Positions 32,604 to 45,066 are shown, numbered from the stretch's first letter. The stretch: 64,000 nt of DNA from Malus domestica (GCF_042453785.1 NC_091674.1:25064001-25128000); one strand, 5' to 3'. A program made the numbers and translations. Notes: generated from the sequence alone by a model not told the origin.

Positions 32604-34505
32604 AGGGAGAACGAGGACGACGCAGTTCAATCTCCATCCACATTTTTACAGGTACGCCAAGTTTCTTCAATTTCCGAATTTTGTCTCTACATTTTAGTCT
32701 AAAATATCAGACGATAATTCATACGTGTATTATCGTAAACGTTCCGGAATCTATTGCTTAATTTATATTTTTCTTATGGAATGTAATGTGATTTTGTTCA
32801 CATTTTATGCAATTGATCGCTGGGCATTTGAAGACGAACATGGAGGAAAAGTTGGATAATTATCCTCCTAAACTGAGCAGCTATAATTATAACACGTTGA
32901 AAAAAAAATGGAGCTCAAATTTGAAACTGCAATTAGCAGTTGCAATTGGTTTTATTCCTTTCCCACAAAAACTAAATGTCTTCACTCTCAGGTATGTTAC
33001 TTTGATGTTTGATTTATTTTTAATTTCCATTTTTATCATTAACTCCATATTTGATCAAATATATAGGATGATTGGTGAATTGCGTTTTCAATATATGAGT
33101 TGGTGGTTTCGTTCTTTTGGGTAACTTCGTTTAATTCTTTTTTTCTCCTGTCCATGAAATTTTAATTAATTTAGTAAAAATGTTCAATTTTGGTTTCTGG
33201 GAAATTAAAAGTTTGAACCTTTTTTATTTGTGTAATCAATTTTGAAGTTTGTTTCACAGGGAAAATATGGAAGAAGGAAGAGAAATAGCGGAAGAAGAGG
33301 GAACAAAAATAGTTTTGAGTCATCCTGTTCTGTTTTAGGTAACATATTTTCATCCCTTTTCGTTTTTCCTTCTGTCCATGATTTTGTTTTTAACTAATTT
33401 AAACAAAATGATCATTAAAGTTTGAATCTTTTCTATTTCTTATAGATTTGGGCCTCAAGAGCGGAGCAGAAGAGGACTTGATCATGTTTTTTTTCTTCAT
33501 TTAGATGGTTGATCTACTCTCTTATTTGGCGCTCTGACTTTTTTATCTGCTTCTATTTCCTAGGTGTATTTTTTTATAGACAATTGGTGGACGATGGTTT
33601 GACGGGACGGCGTGCTCTGAGAGGCTACGTGAAGGGTATATTTCTATTTTCTTTTTCTTCCATGTTTTATTTATTTATTGGTGATCAAATGATACTTTGT
33701 TCTTCTTCCATTTTGGAAGAAAAATGTTATAATTGCTCTATTCTGTAATGGTTTTAAGGCTTTACAGATGTCCTTAATTGTTTATGTCATGTTTAGTTTA
33801 TCGTAATACTGTAATCTACGATCAAACCTATATATGTAGTATGAACGCTATATCATAGAAGGGATTTTATTTTCTTACTTTGTATTCAGAGGAAACAAAG
33901 AAAAACCATGGGAAGACATCTACAGTCGGTCCAGGAACAATGATTATAGAATTTGGTTCAACTTCTTATTTCCTGTAATCAGTTCAACTTCTTAATTCCT
34001 TATATTCAGTTGGATTTCCTCTTCGTTGGGGTTGATTATAGAATTTGGGATTGTTCATTTGGTGTTTCAAGTATTCGTAAGAGTGTTTGCTTAGTTTTTA
34101 GGGTGATATCCTTATTGCGTTGCTCTTTACTTGGACCAAAATAAAGAAACACACTTGAAACCCTTGCTTTCTGTAAGTTTTTTTAGGAAAGGGGAAAAGT
34201 ACGGGTAGCACTACTTCTCCTTTTATTTGAATAGGAGTGAGGAGACAAGAATGCATATACACTGCCAAAAAAAAAAAGGTCTAAGAACACAATTCATTGG
34301 TGCCCTTTTATCTCGAATTGATGAAGTAAAGATGTTCTTTATCTGCGTATGCTTTGTCTATTGTTGTTACTTCGTGTTTCGATCAATTTTTCTTTGCATA
34401 AATAAGATGCCATGCAAGCAAGTAAAGCTTTCTGGGTTTTACATGTCTACTGATTCTGAAGCTGGAGTGCCAAACCATGAAAATGGTCGTCAGATTGAGG
34501 TTTAA
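32604..34505 (+). other. possible multi-exon locus of unknown function (coding or lncRNA)
   Basis: Several short exon-like blocks on the plus strand are bounded by plausible splice sites. Examples are ATG near 32604 (MRENEDDAVQSPSTFLQ before GTACGC), a block at about 32807-32991 ending CTCTCAG|GTATGT, a block at about 33261-33338 (GKYGRRKRNSGRRGNKN) before GTAACA, one after TATAG near 33448 (DLGLKSGAEEDLIM), one near 33580-33635 (QLVDDGLTGRRALRGYVK), and a last open stretch ending TAA at 34503-34505. I cannot join them into one convincing frame and recognise no family. It may be a decayed gene or a non-coding transcript. Confidence 0.25.
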
Positions 34506-36291
34506 GAGTTGCTTGACTATTAAATATTTTACGTTGTTTAAAATATTGTTCAACGAAGAGTTGCTTGGCTATTAATTAGTGTAAGATTCAGAGGAATGTA
34601 GTTTATCATACTCAAGAGTGCAGGTACGCATAATTTTATATGTAATTGATTCTTCTTCGCTAATAATCTTCCCCTATTTCCTTTTGTTCTGTATATAATG
34701 GATCGTCTTAAATTTACAGGTTCATGGCTCATTCAGGCTGCAAAGGATTTGATTACTTTCTTTTTAGGAATATGAACTGAAACAACTTCATAGTTCGGGT
34801 GTAATTATTTGTCTTATCAAGTAAATAACTGTATCTTATGATCTGTTTGTTTTTTTCATGCATGGGATTGTATTTTTGATTGGAAGGTTATAAAAATGAA
34901 CACCTTTTACAGTGCTCCAAAATACGATAGATATACATGTTTTGCACTAATAAAACAAGATTATTACTACTTTATGTATTCAATTTTATATTAAGGTACA
35001 ATATCTATACCAAATAAAATAGGGTTGGCATATACACATTAAGAAAACAACCTCCATTTTCACTTTTAATAGAACAAGGCTCGGGTTTGATTGTAAAAAC
35101 AAAAACAAAATTGTTACACTAATTTTTCTTAAGAATAAAAACATGCTAAGGCGATCTACAAATAAAGAGATTGGAAACTAATGTAATAAACTTTCATCTT
35201 CTATAGAAAAATAGAAACAAGTTAAGCATGAGCAATTAAGAAAACACCATTTTTAAACACATAAAATTCAGCTCTCAACGGATAAGAATGTTGATAGACA
35301 AATGAACACCTATGCCTCCTAAAAAAGGCTGTTTTAATCCTCTCACACGCAAGTGTTGTTTCCCTATTGCATGAAAACAATTGACACAGTATATAATTAA
35401 AACCAAGTAGCGCTGGTAATTAAAAAAATGCCTCTTGCGGGACCATGATGAAAGAGACCATGATTTAGTAATGGCATCATCATGTTACAAGTAGACTTTA
35501 TGTTTTTATATGTACATATTGTTCATCGTTTTGTTTTGGATCAATGTATCAAAACATACCATCATTGATCATGATATATAGCTCGAAAAATGTGACATAA
35601 GCCGTACAATTAAACATTAATGTCATTTTCATTTACATAAGTTATCAAACAAATTTCTCGCGCCCTTAAAGATGTTGTCCGTTAGTCGTTTTCAATTTGT
35701 TCAGTGAGCCATTTTGACAATTACAATGAAAAAAAATAAAGCAAGACATATTTAGGGGTGCGTAGCGCCCGTGATTGAAAAAATGTCTCTCGTGCAGAGA
35801 GGCTAGTAAAATAATAACATGGGCGAGAAAATACGATGGGTGAATGGGCATGGAAGTAACTAGCTTATCCAAAAAGCACTTTTTAAGTTTTTCAAACCAA
35901 ACACCGTCAAAAGAGCTTTTGATTCTTTGTAAAGCAATTTTGGCAAAATTCGAAAAGCAATCCCACACTTGCAAGAATCCAATTGTAGAAAATGTAATTT
36001 TCGAAATAAGTTATTCATAGGTAAATTACAAGCTAGAACCAAATCCATTCAGACATGGATTCTTCTAATGTAGAACCAAATCATGAACCAAAAGCTGAAT
36101 CGAAGTCGACAACTACGGATTCTAGATGTATAATTAGCCCGGTTCACATACGAAAACACAAAATGCGCCTAATACGAGATCAAAGAACCCGGAGCAACAA
36201 TTCTACCATGTTATGGATGCCAAGGCCAGATCCTGTCATCGGGCCTCAAGTCAAATTTCTGTCGTCGAATCTCAAGATGGCAGGTTTACAA
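34506..36291. other. spacer and HAL3 3' flank
   Basis: AT-rich and gene-free. The right end should hold the HAL3 3' UTR. Motifs like AGCACTTTTTAAG...CCAAACACCGTC near 35875-35910 look like old MITE debris. Confidence 0.35.
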
Positions 36292-37155
36292 TTATACTGG
36301 TTGCTGAACGTTATTGCCGCCTTGTTGAACTCGTGACTCGAAAAAGAGTCTTACAGTGGAATAAATCAAAGAAGGTTCGGCCATTGCTCCATTCCCGTAA
36401 TCTCCACAAGCCAGCCTCTTTGTGACTGGTGGGATGAGTGAAACTCCAAGTTCATCAATCAACATGATATGTCGCTCTGTGAAGGGGTTCTTCCACATCA
36501 AGGTATTCATGGCTGGTGCGACGAAGAAAGGTTTGCTGTAGTCCCATGCTCGTACGATGCAGGTCAGTAGATTGTCACACAATCCCCCAGCAATCTACAA
36601 GAAGAACATGGGGCATTAGTTCCATCTCTCATTCTTCCCACGAAACACATACAGAAGGGATAAAAAATAAAATTGAAAGTTTCACAGATGATAATAGTTT
36701 GAGTAACATGCTGATAAGACGTGCAGTTTCTAGTAAAACAAATTCTCAACTATCTCATCTCGTAGCAAAAACAACTTCATAAATTCACAAGACTTCCAGA
36801 CTGTGAATATTACCTTGCCTAGTGTGTTTGCAGACAATGGGGCGATAACCAAGATATCCGCCCAACGGCGGAGCTCAATGTGAAGCACACTATCACCCAT
36901 TTTGTTCCAAGTAGACCATTCATCCTCGTCGGTGTACAGGATTACATCCTTGGGAAGTGATGCTCTATCAATGAAATGCAAAGATGCTCTTGTGGCAACT
37001 GCTTTTACTTCTGCCCATTCCGAAAAACTATGGCAAAGGTTGCCAAACTTTATGGCAGCCACACTTCCACTAGCAGCAAGTAGAATCCGAGGCCTCCTTG
37101 GGGCAGGATTGGCTTGTGGCTCAATCTCTGGACTCGCAGGTTCGGAGCTTGACAT
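36292..37155 (-). CDS. HAL3: phosphopantothenoylcysteine decarboxylase, HAL3-like
   Basis: Two coding exons, 37155-36814 and 36594-36292, join in phase 0 (SANTLGK|IAGGLCDNLL) to give 214 residues, close to Arabidopsis HAL3a (209). The enzyme is an FMN-dependent homotrimer that decarboxylates 4'-phosphopantothenoylcysteine to 4'-phosphopantetheine in CoA biosynthesis. Plant HAL3 also affects salt tolerance and growth. Key features are visible: ILLAASGSVAAIKFGNL (flavin site), the catalytic His in HIELRRWADILVIAPLSANT, PAMNTLMW with the substrate-binding Asn, and LACGDYGNGAMAEP with the active-site Cys. The C-terminus SLIYSTVRLFFESR is typical. The gene is head to head with the callose synthase gene. 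Part of its upstream region recurs as a relic at 43541-43885. Confidence 0.95.
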
Positions 37156-39216
37156 ACCCTATTCAAATGATATCAACATGTTCATAAACATCCTTGATTC
37201 CCGAAGAATCAAAACAATTTAAAACAAAAGAAATATCAGGCTTTGCATAAAATCTTCAATCTAATATTCGGAAAGTGCCTACATAATACCTCAATTTATT
37301 CAAAAAAGAAAAGAAGTGACAAATCCGCAATGAATTTGAACCCCTGATCCCCATGCCCAAAACACCAAAGGGAAAAGGGAGCCATTACAGACCTGATGAT
37401 CTAGGTAACACACAAATTGCTCATCAAACTTTGCTCACTGCACCGCAAAAACTCGATCAAGAAAAACATATCCACTTATATTCTATACATGATCATTCAT
37501 CCCGTTTGAGTACATAGTGGACCAATTCAAGCTAACACTAAAAAAGATTCAAAATTTCAAGCTAACACTAAAAAGAATTAAATTCCAATCTACAAACGAC
37601 AGCTTTTTACTTTTCCCAATAGAAGATACAATTCAATGAGAAAAAGAGGGGAAATTTTATCTATACGAGAACAGCAATTTTCCTCTATGATCATTAAACC
37701 TAAATACAAAGCATCCGAGAAGAACCCGCATATGTTACATTACACCACCGCAAAGTGAACTCAGATTGAACGAATAAAAATGGGTTCCTTCCAAACAAAT
37801 CCCATATAACCAATACAAGAAATCTACTGAAATCGATAGTTCAATAATTCCAGAACATGACAATCAACATATATGAACATTTTCAAAAAGAAACTTGTGA
37901 GACAATCGAAAGATGTCAATAGAAGAATTAAAGCTCCCAAACAAAACGAACATACCCAAAAGCATCCTCCGGACTGACGAAGGTGATCATTCATGATCCC
38001 GATGATCTTGAACAATCACAAAAAAAATAATAAAAATGGAATTTTCTCGCAGCAGGGAAAGCCTCTGAAGAAAATTAATTATAACTTTACTTTCTTTCTC
38101 AGAGACATAAAACCAAACACCTTTGCTGCATTCATAAAAGAATGCTCTCTCCCTTTTCCCGCTCAATCCCAATAACAAACTAACAGAAAACTAACAGTTG
38201 CAAACCCACACTCCTAAAAAGATTCTAAATTTCGAAACAATGTGTGAAGGGCTCGTAGCTCAGTAAGTTAAGAGCATTCTCCGTTGCACCCGAGGTTCGA
38301 TTCCCCACAATATGATGAAAAATACAGCTACAAAAGGAATATATTTTCCCTAATTGTATACTCAGACGAACAGATTAAGCAATAGACAAAATTAGCATCA
38401 ATTAAAGAGTAATTGGAATCTAATCGCATGTGATTTAGTACTAAAACGAAATAGAATTCCGTCAATTGAGTGAGAAATTGTTACTGACTTGGAATGGTGA
38501 GTTCCCTCTGCGTGTGGTTTGAGGCGATTTAGGGTTTTTGAGCTGAAATCTCAGCGAGGCGGGTGGGTTCAGAGACCGAAACGCAGCGTATTGGACTTTG
38601 AGTGAGGCGAACCGGTCTCGGAGTGCCTCTCTCTCCAGAGGGGTTCCGAAGTCCGAAACGATGATGTGTTTTATGTTCTTTTACTTTTCGTTTAAGTATT
38701 TTCATACTTATTGGGCGGGTACGTGTACCCGATATTGTAAAGTGTAGACACGTGTTTCGATACTATTGGTTCGATTCCATAGAATGGTTGCCTTGGTATT
38801 TCTGTGCTTTGAAAAGAAAATGATCCTCTATGTGCTGTGAGAACAAACTCAATTTTTCTGTTTCATATTTTTAGTTTTTTTTCCATCCAAAATTATGAAA
38901 ATAAATTATTTTTAAATATTTATTAAAAATCTTTTTGAGCTTTAACTATTTTTATACCTATTTTTTATAAAATCATTTCAGTACCAAATAAGGACGAAAG
39001 AGAGTTTTGGCACCATTTACCCGCTTTATTTCCTTCGTGTTTAAGTTTAAATCTCAAAGGGCAATTACGTAATTTCGACACCATCTTCCTCGCATTTCCA
39101 CTTTCTCTCTTCGCTCGCACTTCCCTGGTCGTATACATGAATTTCCCTCGTTAATTTAAACCTCTCACTGCTCGCACTGAGTCGGACCATTCAACTCAGA
39201 CCGAGTCAATGCCTTG
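37156..39216. promoter_or_regulatory. divergent HAL3 / CalS10-copy intergenic region
   Basis: About 2 kb lies between the HAL3 start codon and the start of the truncated callose synthase. It should contain HAL3 leader sequence (perhaps a 5' UTR intron), both promoters and the 5' UTR of the plus-strand gene. The left part (about 37.7-38.2 kb) has a diverged second copy at 43541-43885. The right part (from about 39010) has one at about 47700. No ORF is credible. Confidence 0.5.
38249..38310 (+). other. tRNA-like (SINE head) sequence
   Basis: GGGCTCGTAGCTCAGTAAG ... GGTTCGATTCCCC shows A- and B-box matches of a tRNA gene at 38256-38270 and 38294-38304. The 3' side does not pair with the 5' acceptor side, so it is a tRNA-derived SINE head or tRNA relic, not a working tRNA. 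Confidence 0.55.
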
Positions 39217-42200
39217 ATGGCTAGTGTTTGCAACAATTGGGAGCGGCTGGTGCGAGCCACGGTGAAGAGGGAGCAGCTCAAAAGCTCCGGCCAGTGCGCG
39301 GTCCTGCTGTCGCTGGGGAAGACCACCACAAGCTTCGGCCAGGGTTCGGTCCCGTCCTCGCTGGGGAAGACCACCACAACCACCACCAGTGTCAATGCGA
39401 TCTTGCAAGCTGCCGATGCGATTCAAGATGAGGACCCCAACGAATCAAGAATTTGTCAGGACTTTTCATGATCTTCTTTTTCTTGACTTTTTCAAATTAA
39501 TGCTTATTTTTTTTCAGCGATCAATTCAGTTTTCCTGTTGGAGATAGAATCCCACGTCGAAAATAAATATACCAAAATAATATATTGTATACGAGAGACT
39601 CCGCTCTTGACATTTTCTGATAAAACCCCACCTATTGGTGATGTTCGAGGCGAGCCATGCTATCGAACTTGAAATTCGTTTACTATCGAAGTTGTTTTTG
39701 GACTTTTTTTTTTCCCTCAGCTGGAATATGATGCTTGTTTTCGATGTTAGTGTGCAAGCAGGAACGTAGTATGGCGCAAAATCTGGACCCGAAAAGTGAT
39801 GGCATCGGTGTTCTGCAGTTTAAGGTTGGACTGGTGACTGTAATCAAGGTATCACTTAAGGCTGGATTGATGGCATATGTGTTCTTTTATTTCTTTTCCT
39901 TTTTATGGTTAAAATTTTAAGATATGAATATCTGAAGCTTCGTTTCAGCAAAGACTTGCGAAAAAACATGGGGGTCAAATAGATCAGCGTCGTGATATTG
40001 AGCACCTATGGGAATTTTACCAGCGCTACACGCGACTACATCGAGTTGGTGATATCCAGATACAGGAACCAACATGGCGGGAATCTGGAACTTTTAGTGC
40101 TGACTTTGGCAAGTATGGCCACCGTTATTTATTTGACTAGAATACATGTTTTTCTAACGTAAAACATTGTTGGTTTTCTGTCCAAATTTTTGTGTGTTAT
40201 GATCTACATTGATGAGGTGCGATGCATACTTACGGAGATTGGAAAACGTATGTTGAAATTAATGAATGTGAATCACTTTGGTAAAATGTATCATGTCTTT
40301 TGTTTGATGAACAAGAATCTCATATAATATGTTATTTATTACTCCTTTTCTTGTTTCGTATTGGAGCTCAGTTGTTTAGAAATTAAAGAGACAATGGCTA
40401 CCTGGAGGACTTTAGTTGAGGTGATGAAGGCACTTAGCAAAGATGCCGATCCTAATGGAGTCGGAAAACTTAATACAGAGGAGGTATTTGTCCTCAAATT
40501 TCATCTTATATTGACCTAGTCGAGTTGATTTTGGGTGATACTTCAGTGTGTGTGATTGACTTTTTTCAATTATCTGTCGGTTTCCAGTTGCGAAGAGTTG
40601 AAAACACCGATGCAACATTATCTGGGGAGCTAACAGCCTACAAAGATGTCCTTCTAGAAGCACCACCATTAGCAGTTGGAGCTTTCCCAGAAGTAGGTTT
40701 CATCTGAATTATATTTGTCTCGCCATCTGTTCTTCATTCCCTTCAAGAGTTCTGTTACTTTCACTCTATATCTTATCTGCCATACCATTGAAGTTACTCG
40801 CGACGAAATTTTTTGAATGTTTGGTTAATCTCCCCAGGTTAGAGGAGCAATATCTGCTTTTAGGTATACCAATCAATTCCCCAGACTACCGGCTAATTTT
40901 GAGATATCCGGACAACGAGATGCGGACATGTTTGATCTTCTGGAATGTGTGTTTGGTTTTCAGGTTTGAGTTTCCCTACATTTTCCCTAAGCGTAATATA
41001 TCCGTTATTAAATGTGGTATGGTAAATATGACACTGCCTATATCATCAGTTTCAATTGTTGTTCTTATGGATTTTAAACGTGGTACTGGTTAATTTTTTC
41101 AGAAAGACAATGTGAGGAACCAGAGAGTGAATGTTGTTCTTACATTTGCAAATGCACAATCTCGGCTTGGTAAACCTATTAAGGTCAGATCCAGTGAGTG
41201 CTTCGGATCGTTTAACTCACTATCTTTCGTGTGCCCATGTCATGTCATGTGACTGAAGTTTTTGTGTAAATTCATTGCTGCATTTACATCCTATCAGCTT
41301 CATCTATATGGCTTGTGAAGCAAGTAGTTCCAATAATTAAATTCAAGCATTTGTACAGTTCCTGAACGACGTGCTTGTGTTGATATTTGTAAAATTTAAG
41401 TCGTGATTTCTAGAAATTTGATAAAAAAAATATATTTGAAAGAAATATTTACATGAGAAGCTTAGGTCACTTCATTTGGTTGCTACTTGTTTCAAATAAT
41501 CGAAACAAACCTTGTTGTAAGCGAGGGAAAGACTGTGTACGTGCACCTAATCCTACCCAGTGTTTCGTTTGATGATTTATGGGACGTATGGGCATGGAAA
41601 TAGTCTTCTGGATGTGAATTTTATTGATATATTTACGTTTTTCGTGTGTAGAGAATAGACGAGAAGGCAATGAATGAGGTATTTCTTAAAGTTCTGGATT
41701 CTTATATTGAATGGTGCATACACTTGCGGATAAGCACTTTATGGAATAGGTAATCTCAAATCTAATGCTTTCTTGAATACTTGATTCTTATGTTCATTGT
41801 CCTTTAAAAGTTCTTTAGTACACTGCTGATTGCATATATACTTTTTCCACAGTTTCGAAGCACTTGGTCGTGACCGGAAACTTATTCTGGTTTCCTTTTA
41901 CTTTCTGATATGGGGCAAAGCTGCAAATTTCTGCTTTCTTCCCAATTGTGTTTGCTATATATTTCACCATGTAAGCCTGAAAACGTTATGCAACTTGCAG
42001 ATTACTCTTCTCAGTTCATCTAGATAAGATTCACTGATTTGTTTTTATTTTTATTATTGTTTAATTAGTATGTCATGTTTTAATTGTGTTATGGAGGTTG
42101 AATTTGCAAACTGCTAATCTTAGTTTCTATACTGTACTACAAGTTGATATCTGGAAACATATAGTTTCATCGTTCTTCTCACATTCTTCGAATCTGTCTC

Positions 42201-43237
42201 CTACTTTAAAAAATTGAATTTTATACTCAGTTTTTCTATGAACTGTATCAAAATTCAAGTGAAGCATATAGTGTTGGACCTTCTGATGGGAGATGACATC
42301 ATCTTACGGTTCTACAGATGGCTAGAGAGTTAGATGCCATGTTAGATAATGGAGAAGTTTATCCTGCTGCCAGCTGCAAAACAGAGAGCAGATCAGTGTC
42401 GTTCCTTGAGCAAATCAGTCTTCCAATATATGAAGCATTGGATGCGGTCAGTTGATCTCTAATTTCAGATTTCATAGCTGTATATTCAATGTTTCTCACT
42501 TTGTCTTGTTTGGTAATATTGGAATTCGATCTGCTGTTATCGAAATACATAATTGTGCAGCAGGTTATATAAAACAATAGCACTTAAACCCTTTTCACTA
42601 AATCTACACTAGAACTATGTTTTACCAATTCTATCAGATAGCTTCTCGATAACCTTCGAAAGTTAAGGTGTATTCTTTTCAATCTGAATCTAGATCGCAC
42701 CTCTTTTAACGGCGTTCCAATAGCTTGCCCGAGTTTTGCTTTATTTGTTTATCCTAAGGGCAAATGTTATAGATCACTGTATTCACCTTGGGAGAAAGTC
42801 GGATCAGATTGTTCTAGTATGTTGCCATCGGAAGAGGAGGGGGGGTGGTTTGATACTACATTTCTTTGTTTGTTGGTATGGAGACGATGGTTTCATAGCG
42901 GGCATTACTAATACGGTGGTTTCTTCCTGATGTTGCTTCTTCCGTTTTTTTTTTCGCATGCAGAAAGCTGCCAGAAACAATAACAGGAAAGCTGCGCATT
43001 CAGCACAGCGGAATTATGGTGACTTTGATGAATACTTTTGGTTTGTTTCTTTGTTGATTATATTTGGGATGACTGATGTGATTCTTTCTGTACCGCAAAT
43101 GTGACGTTTCTTTTTCAATTTGTAGGTCGCTTGCTTGTTTTGAGTTGAGCTGGCCTATGAGGAGGAATGCACAAATTTTGTTGAAGCCTAAAAAGGGAAT
43201 ATTCGCTAGTTGTATCGGTACTCTGTGGCGGACTTGA
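39217..43237 (+). pseudogene. truncated tandem copy of callose synthase 10 (exons 1-12)
   Basis: Twelve exons match the first twelve of the complete gene to the right: 39217-39454, 39751-39848, 39949-40112, 40372-40483, 40588-40692, 40838-40963, 41103-41183 (or 41193), 41652-41749, 41853-41970, 42318-42446, 42964-43040 and 43126-43237. If exon 7 uses the donor at 41184, the frame stays open for 485 codons to TGA 43235-43237. At the paralogous donor (41194) one extra base shifts the frame. Exon 12 has lost the donor used by the full gene and runs into the stop. The copy keeps the Vta1-like N-terminal part and the conserved block around residues 300-420. It lacks all membrane helices and the GT48 catalytic domain, so it cannot make callose. 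Exon 1 has a 30-bp net gain from an internal duplication (CTGGGGAAGACCACCAC twice). It could still be expressed as a soluble fragment. Confidence 0.85.
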
Positions 43238-43540
43238 GACATGCTTTTGTGTGCTCAGTCCTTCTGAATGCTTGAAAGTTTCCGATGGAGCCGGTTATGC
43301 GAAGCTTTGGGATAAAATTCAGTATCAGTTAGCCCTTTGGTCCTCGGTTTCAAATGATTTCGCTGCTATATCGCTTTCCTCCCTTTGCTTAGATTGGAAG
43401 GCTGGCATGGGATATGTTTGTTTCAGGCTAATGTTTTCTGTTTCTTGTTTCGGCTGCGGTGTTTTGGGCTCGTCTGCTTGACCACCCCTCACTTGTTTAC
43501 TCCTCTTCTTTCTCTTAATAACATCGTCTCCTTAACGTAA
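43238..43540. other. duplication junction filler
   Basis: Similarity to the full gene's intron 12 fades by about 43280. From there to about 43540 the sequence matches nothing else in the window. It contains an ORF at 43251-43481 with no recognisable family. This must contain the breakpoint of the tandem duplication. Confidence 0.5.
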
Positions 43541-43885
43541 ACGACTTTCTTCTCGAGTAATCATAAACGTACTAAGCATACATAAAGCACCCGTATATGT
43601 TTACACTAACACAAAGTGAACCCAGGACTTAAAGAACAAAAATGCGTTCTACATGTTTTAGTAGGCATCTGATGGACCGAAGAAGGCGATCATTCATACC
43701 CATAGGCATCCGCCGGACTGGTGAATGTGATCATTCATGATCCCGAATCCCAATGAGGCTATGAAGAAGAAGATCTTGAATGATCACAGCAGACAAATAA
43801 ACGGAATTTCAAACTTGACTGCAACTTTATTTTCTATCTCTGTGACTTGAAGCCATACCCCCTTGCTTCCTTTCTGCCTTTCCCT
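43541..43885 (-). pseudogene. relic of the HAL3 upstream region
   Basis: This resembles 37.7-38.2 kb in order and orientation. Shared pieces include AAAGTGAAC..CAG, CATCCGCCGGACTG (versus CATCCTCCGGACTG), GTGATCATTCATGATCCCGA, GATCTTGAA.GATCAC, and the ACTTTA.TTTCT segment. No HAL3 coding exon is included. It marks the left end of the second duplication unit. Confidence 0.7.
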
Positions 43886-43886
43886 T

Positions 43887-44180
43887 AGCCTCATTAACTA
43901 AACGACGTCGTAGTGAGATTGAGTTTGTTGGGCTTTGTTTCAAGGATATTTCAAGGGTAAATTACATTTTCTTCTCTCAGGTTTGTAATCGATTTTAATT
44001 TCTTACAATATCTTTAAAACATTTTAATTTCATAGCCTCATTAACTAAACGACGTCGTAGTGAGATTGAGTTTGTTGGGCTTTGTTTCAAGGATATTTCA
44101 AGGGTAAATTACATTTTCTCCTCTCAGGTTTGTAATCGATTTTAATTTCTTACAATATCTTTAAAACATTTTAATTTCAT
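43887..44180. repeat. 147-bp tandem duplication
   Basis: The segment starting AGCCTCATTAACTAAACGAC (43887) recurs at 44034 with almost no change. A third, partial copy lies at about 45134-45197, on the far side of the Pack-MULE. Confidence 0.9.
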
Positions 44181-45066
44181 ACATTTACTTATCATTTTAT
44201 TTTAATTTCATACATCTGTTAAAAAATCTGTTAAGTCAACCGTTAAGTAATGACGTGACAAATATGAGATCCACATGCTAACATGGCTGTCAAATTTGAC
44301 CCGTCGCAATAAAAAACCATTTTTATGCATTTAAAATATAATAATATTTACCCTATTATAAAAAATATATATAAAAAAACAAAAACCAACCCAGAAACCC
44401 ATTCCCCCAACCCACCTCCCTCTCCTCCACTCTCTTCACCCCCACATTCCACGGCCCCTAACACATAAGAACATAAGACAATCATTTCTCAGAGCCATCG
44501 ACGAAAGCCAGATGAATTCCGAGTCGGGCGCAGAATTAGTGAGCACCCAAGATAAAGAATCAGCCGTGGAAGGAGAACCGGCGGCGAGTCAACCTGTTGA
44601 GTTGAGCAAGTTGGGGAAGGAGTTCAAGGCATCGATGCAGGAGAAATAGGGGAACTTTTTTAGCAGAGTGGTGGAGGAAGTTAGGGACATCGAGTGGCCG
44701 GCGTTCGCTAAGGTGGAGTTGGGGGTGGGGTTGGGGAAGGGTTGCGGGGAGGGTGTGGGGAGGGGGTTGCAGGGAAGGTGGGGGTGGGGTGGGTTGTTGG
44801 ATGGAAGGGGAGGTGATGAGAGTGGAGGAGAGGGAGGTGGGTCGGGGGATGGGTTTCTGGGTTGGTTTGTTTTAAATAGGGTTAATATTATTATATTTTA
44901 AATGCATAAAAAATGATTTTTTGTTGCCATGTGATACAAATTTGTCAGCCACGTTAGCATAAATGTTGATCTTATATTTGTCACGTCATCACTAAACCAT
45001 TTACTTAACAGATTCTCTAACAGATGTATGAAATTGAAATAAAATGATAAGTAAATGTATGAAATT
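44173..45066. mobile_element. Pack-MULE with ~260-bp terminal inverted repeats
   Basis: Left arm 44173-44442 and right arm 44803-45066 are long inverted repeats. AATTTCATACATTTACTTAT begins the left arm and its reverse complement ends the right. Agreement continues through CATACATCTGTTA, GACGTGACAAATAT, TTTATGCATTTAAAATATAA and CCACCTCCCTCTCCTCCACT. Long TIRs are a hallmark of Mutator-like elements. The unique core (44443-44802) holds a gene fragment and no transposase. The left TIR may extend further out into the 147-bp duplication. No clean 9-bp TSD was found. Confidence 0.8.
44512..44715 (+). pseudogene. captured SECE1-like (plastid Sec translocase subunit) fragment
   Basis: From ATG 44512 the frame reads MNSESGAELVSTQDKESAVE, then PVELSKLGKEFKASMQEK, a TAG at 44647-44649, then GNFFSRVVEEVRDIEWPAFA. 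The ELSKLG..., RVVEEV..IEWPAF.KV order resembles the acidic stroma-facing segment of chloroplast SecE just before its membrane helix, which is missing here. The stop and truncation make it non-functional. Assignment is from memory of the family. Confidence 0.55.

Noticed and set aside
36055-36336. Plus-strand ORF of 93 codons
   Set aside because: It overlaps the HAL3 3' end in antisense and has no protein resemblance.
38249-38310. A functional tRNA gene
   Set aside because: A- and B-boxes are present but the 5' acceptor bases do not pair with the sequence after the T-arm, so it is a SINE head or relic.
43251-43481. 76-codon ORF at the duplication junction
   Set aside because: Composition is somewhat protein-like, but there is no family match, no splice context and it lies in unique filler.
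44668-44901. Gly-rich 77-codon ORF
   Set aside because: It is a read-out of the G-rich Pack-MULE core and right TIR in the wrong context, not a gene.
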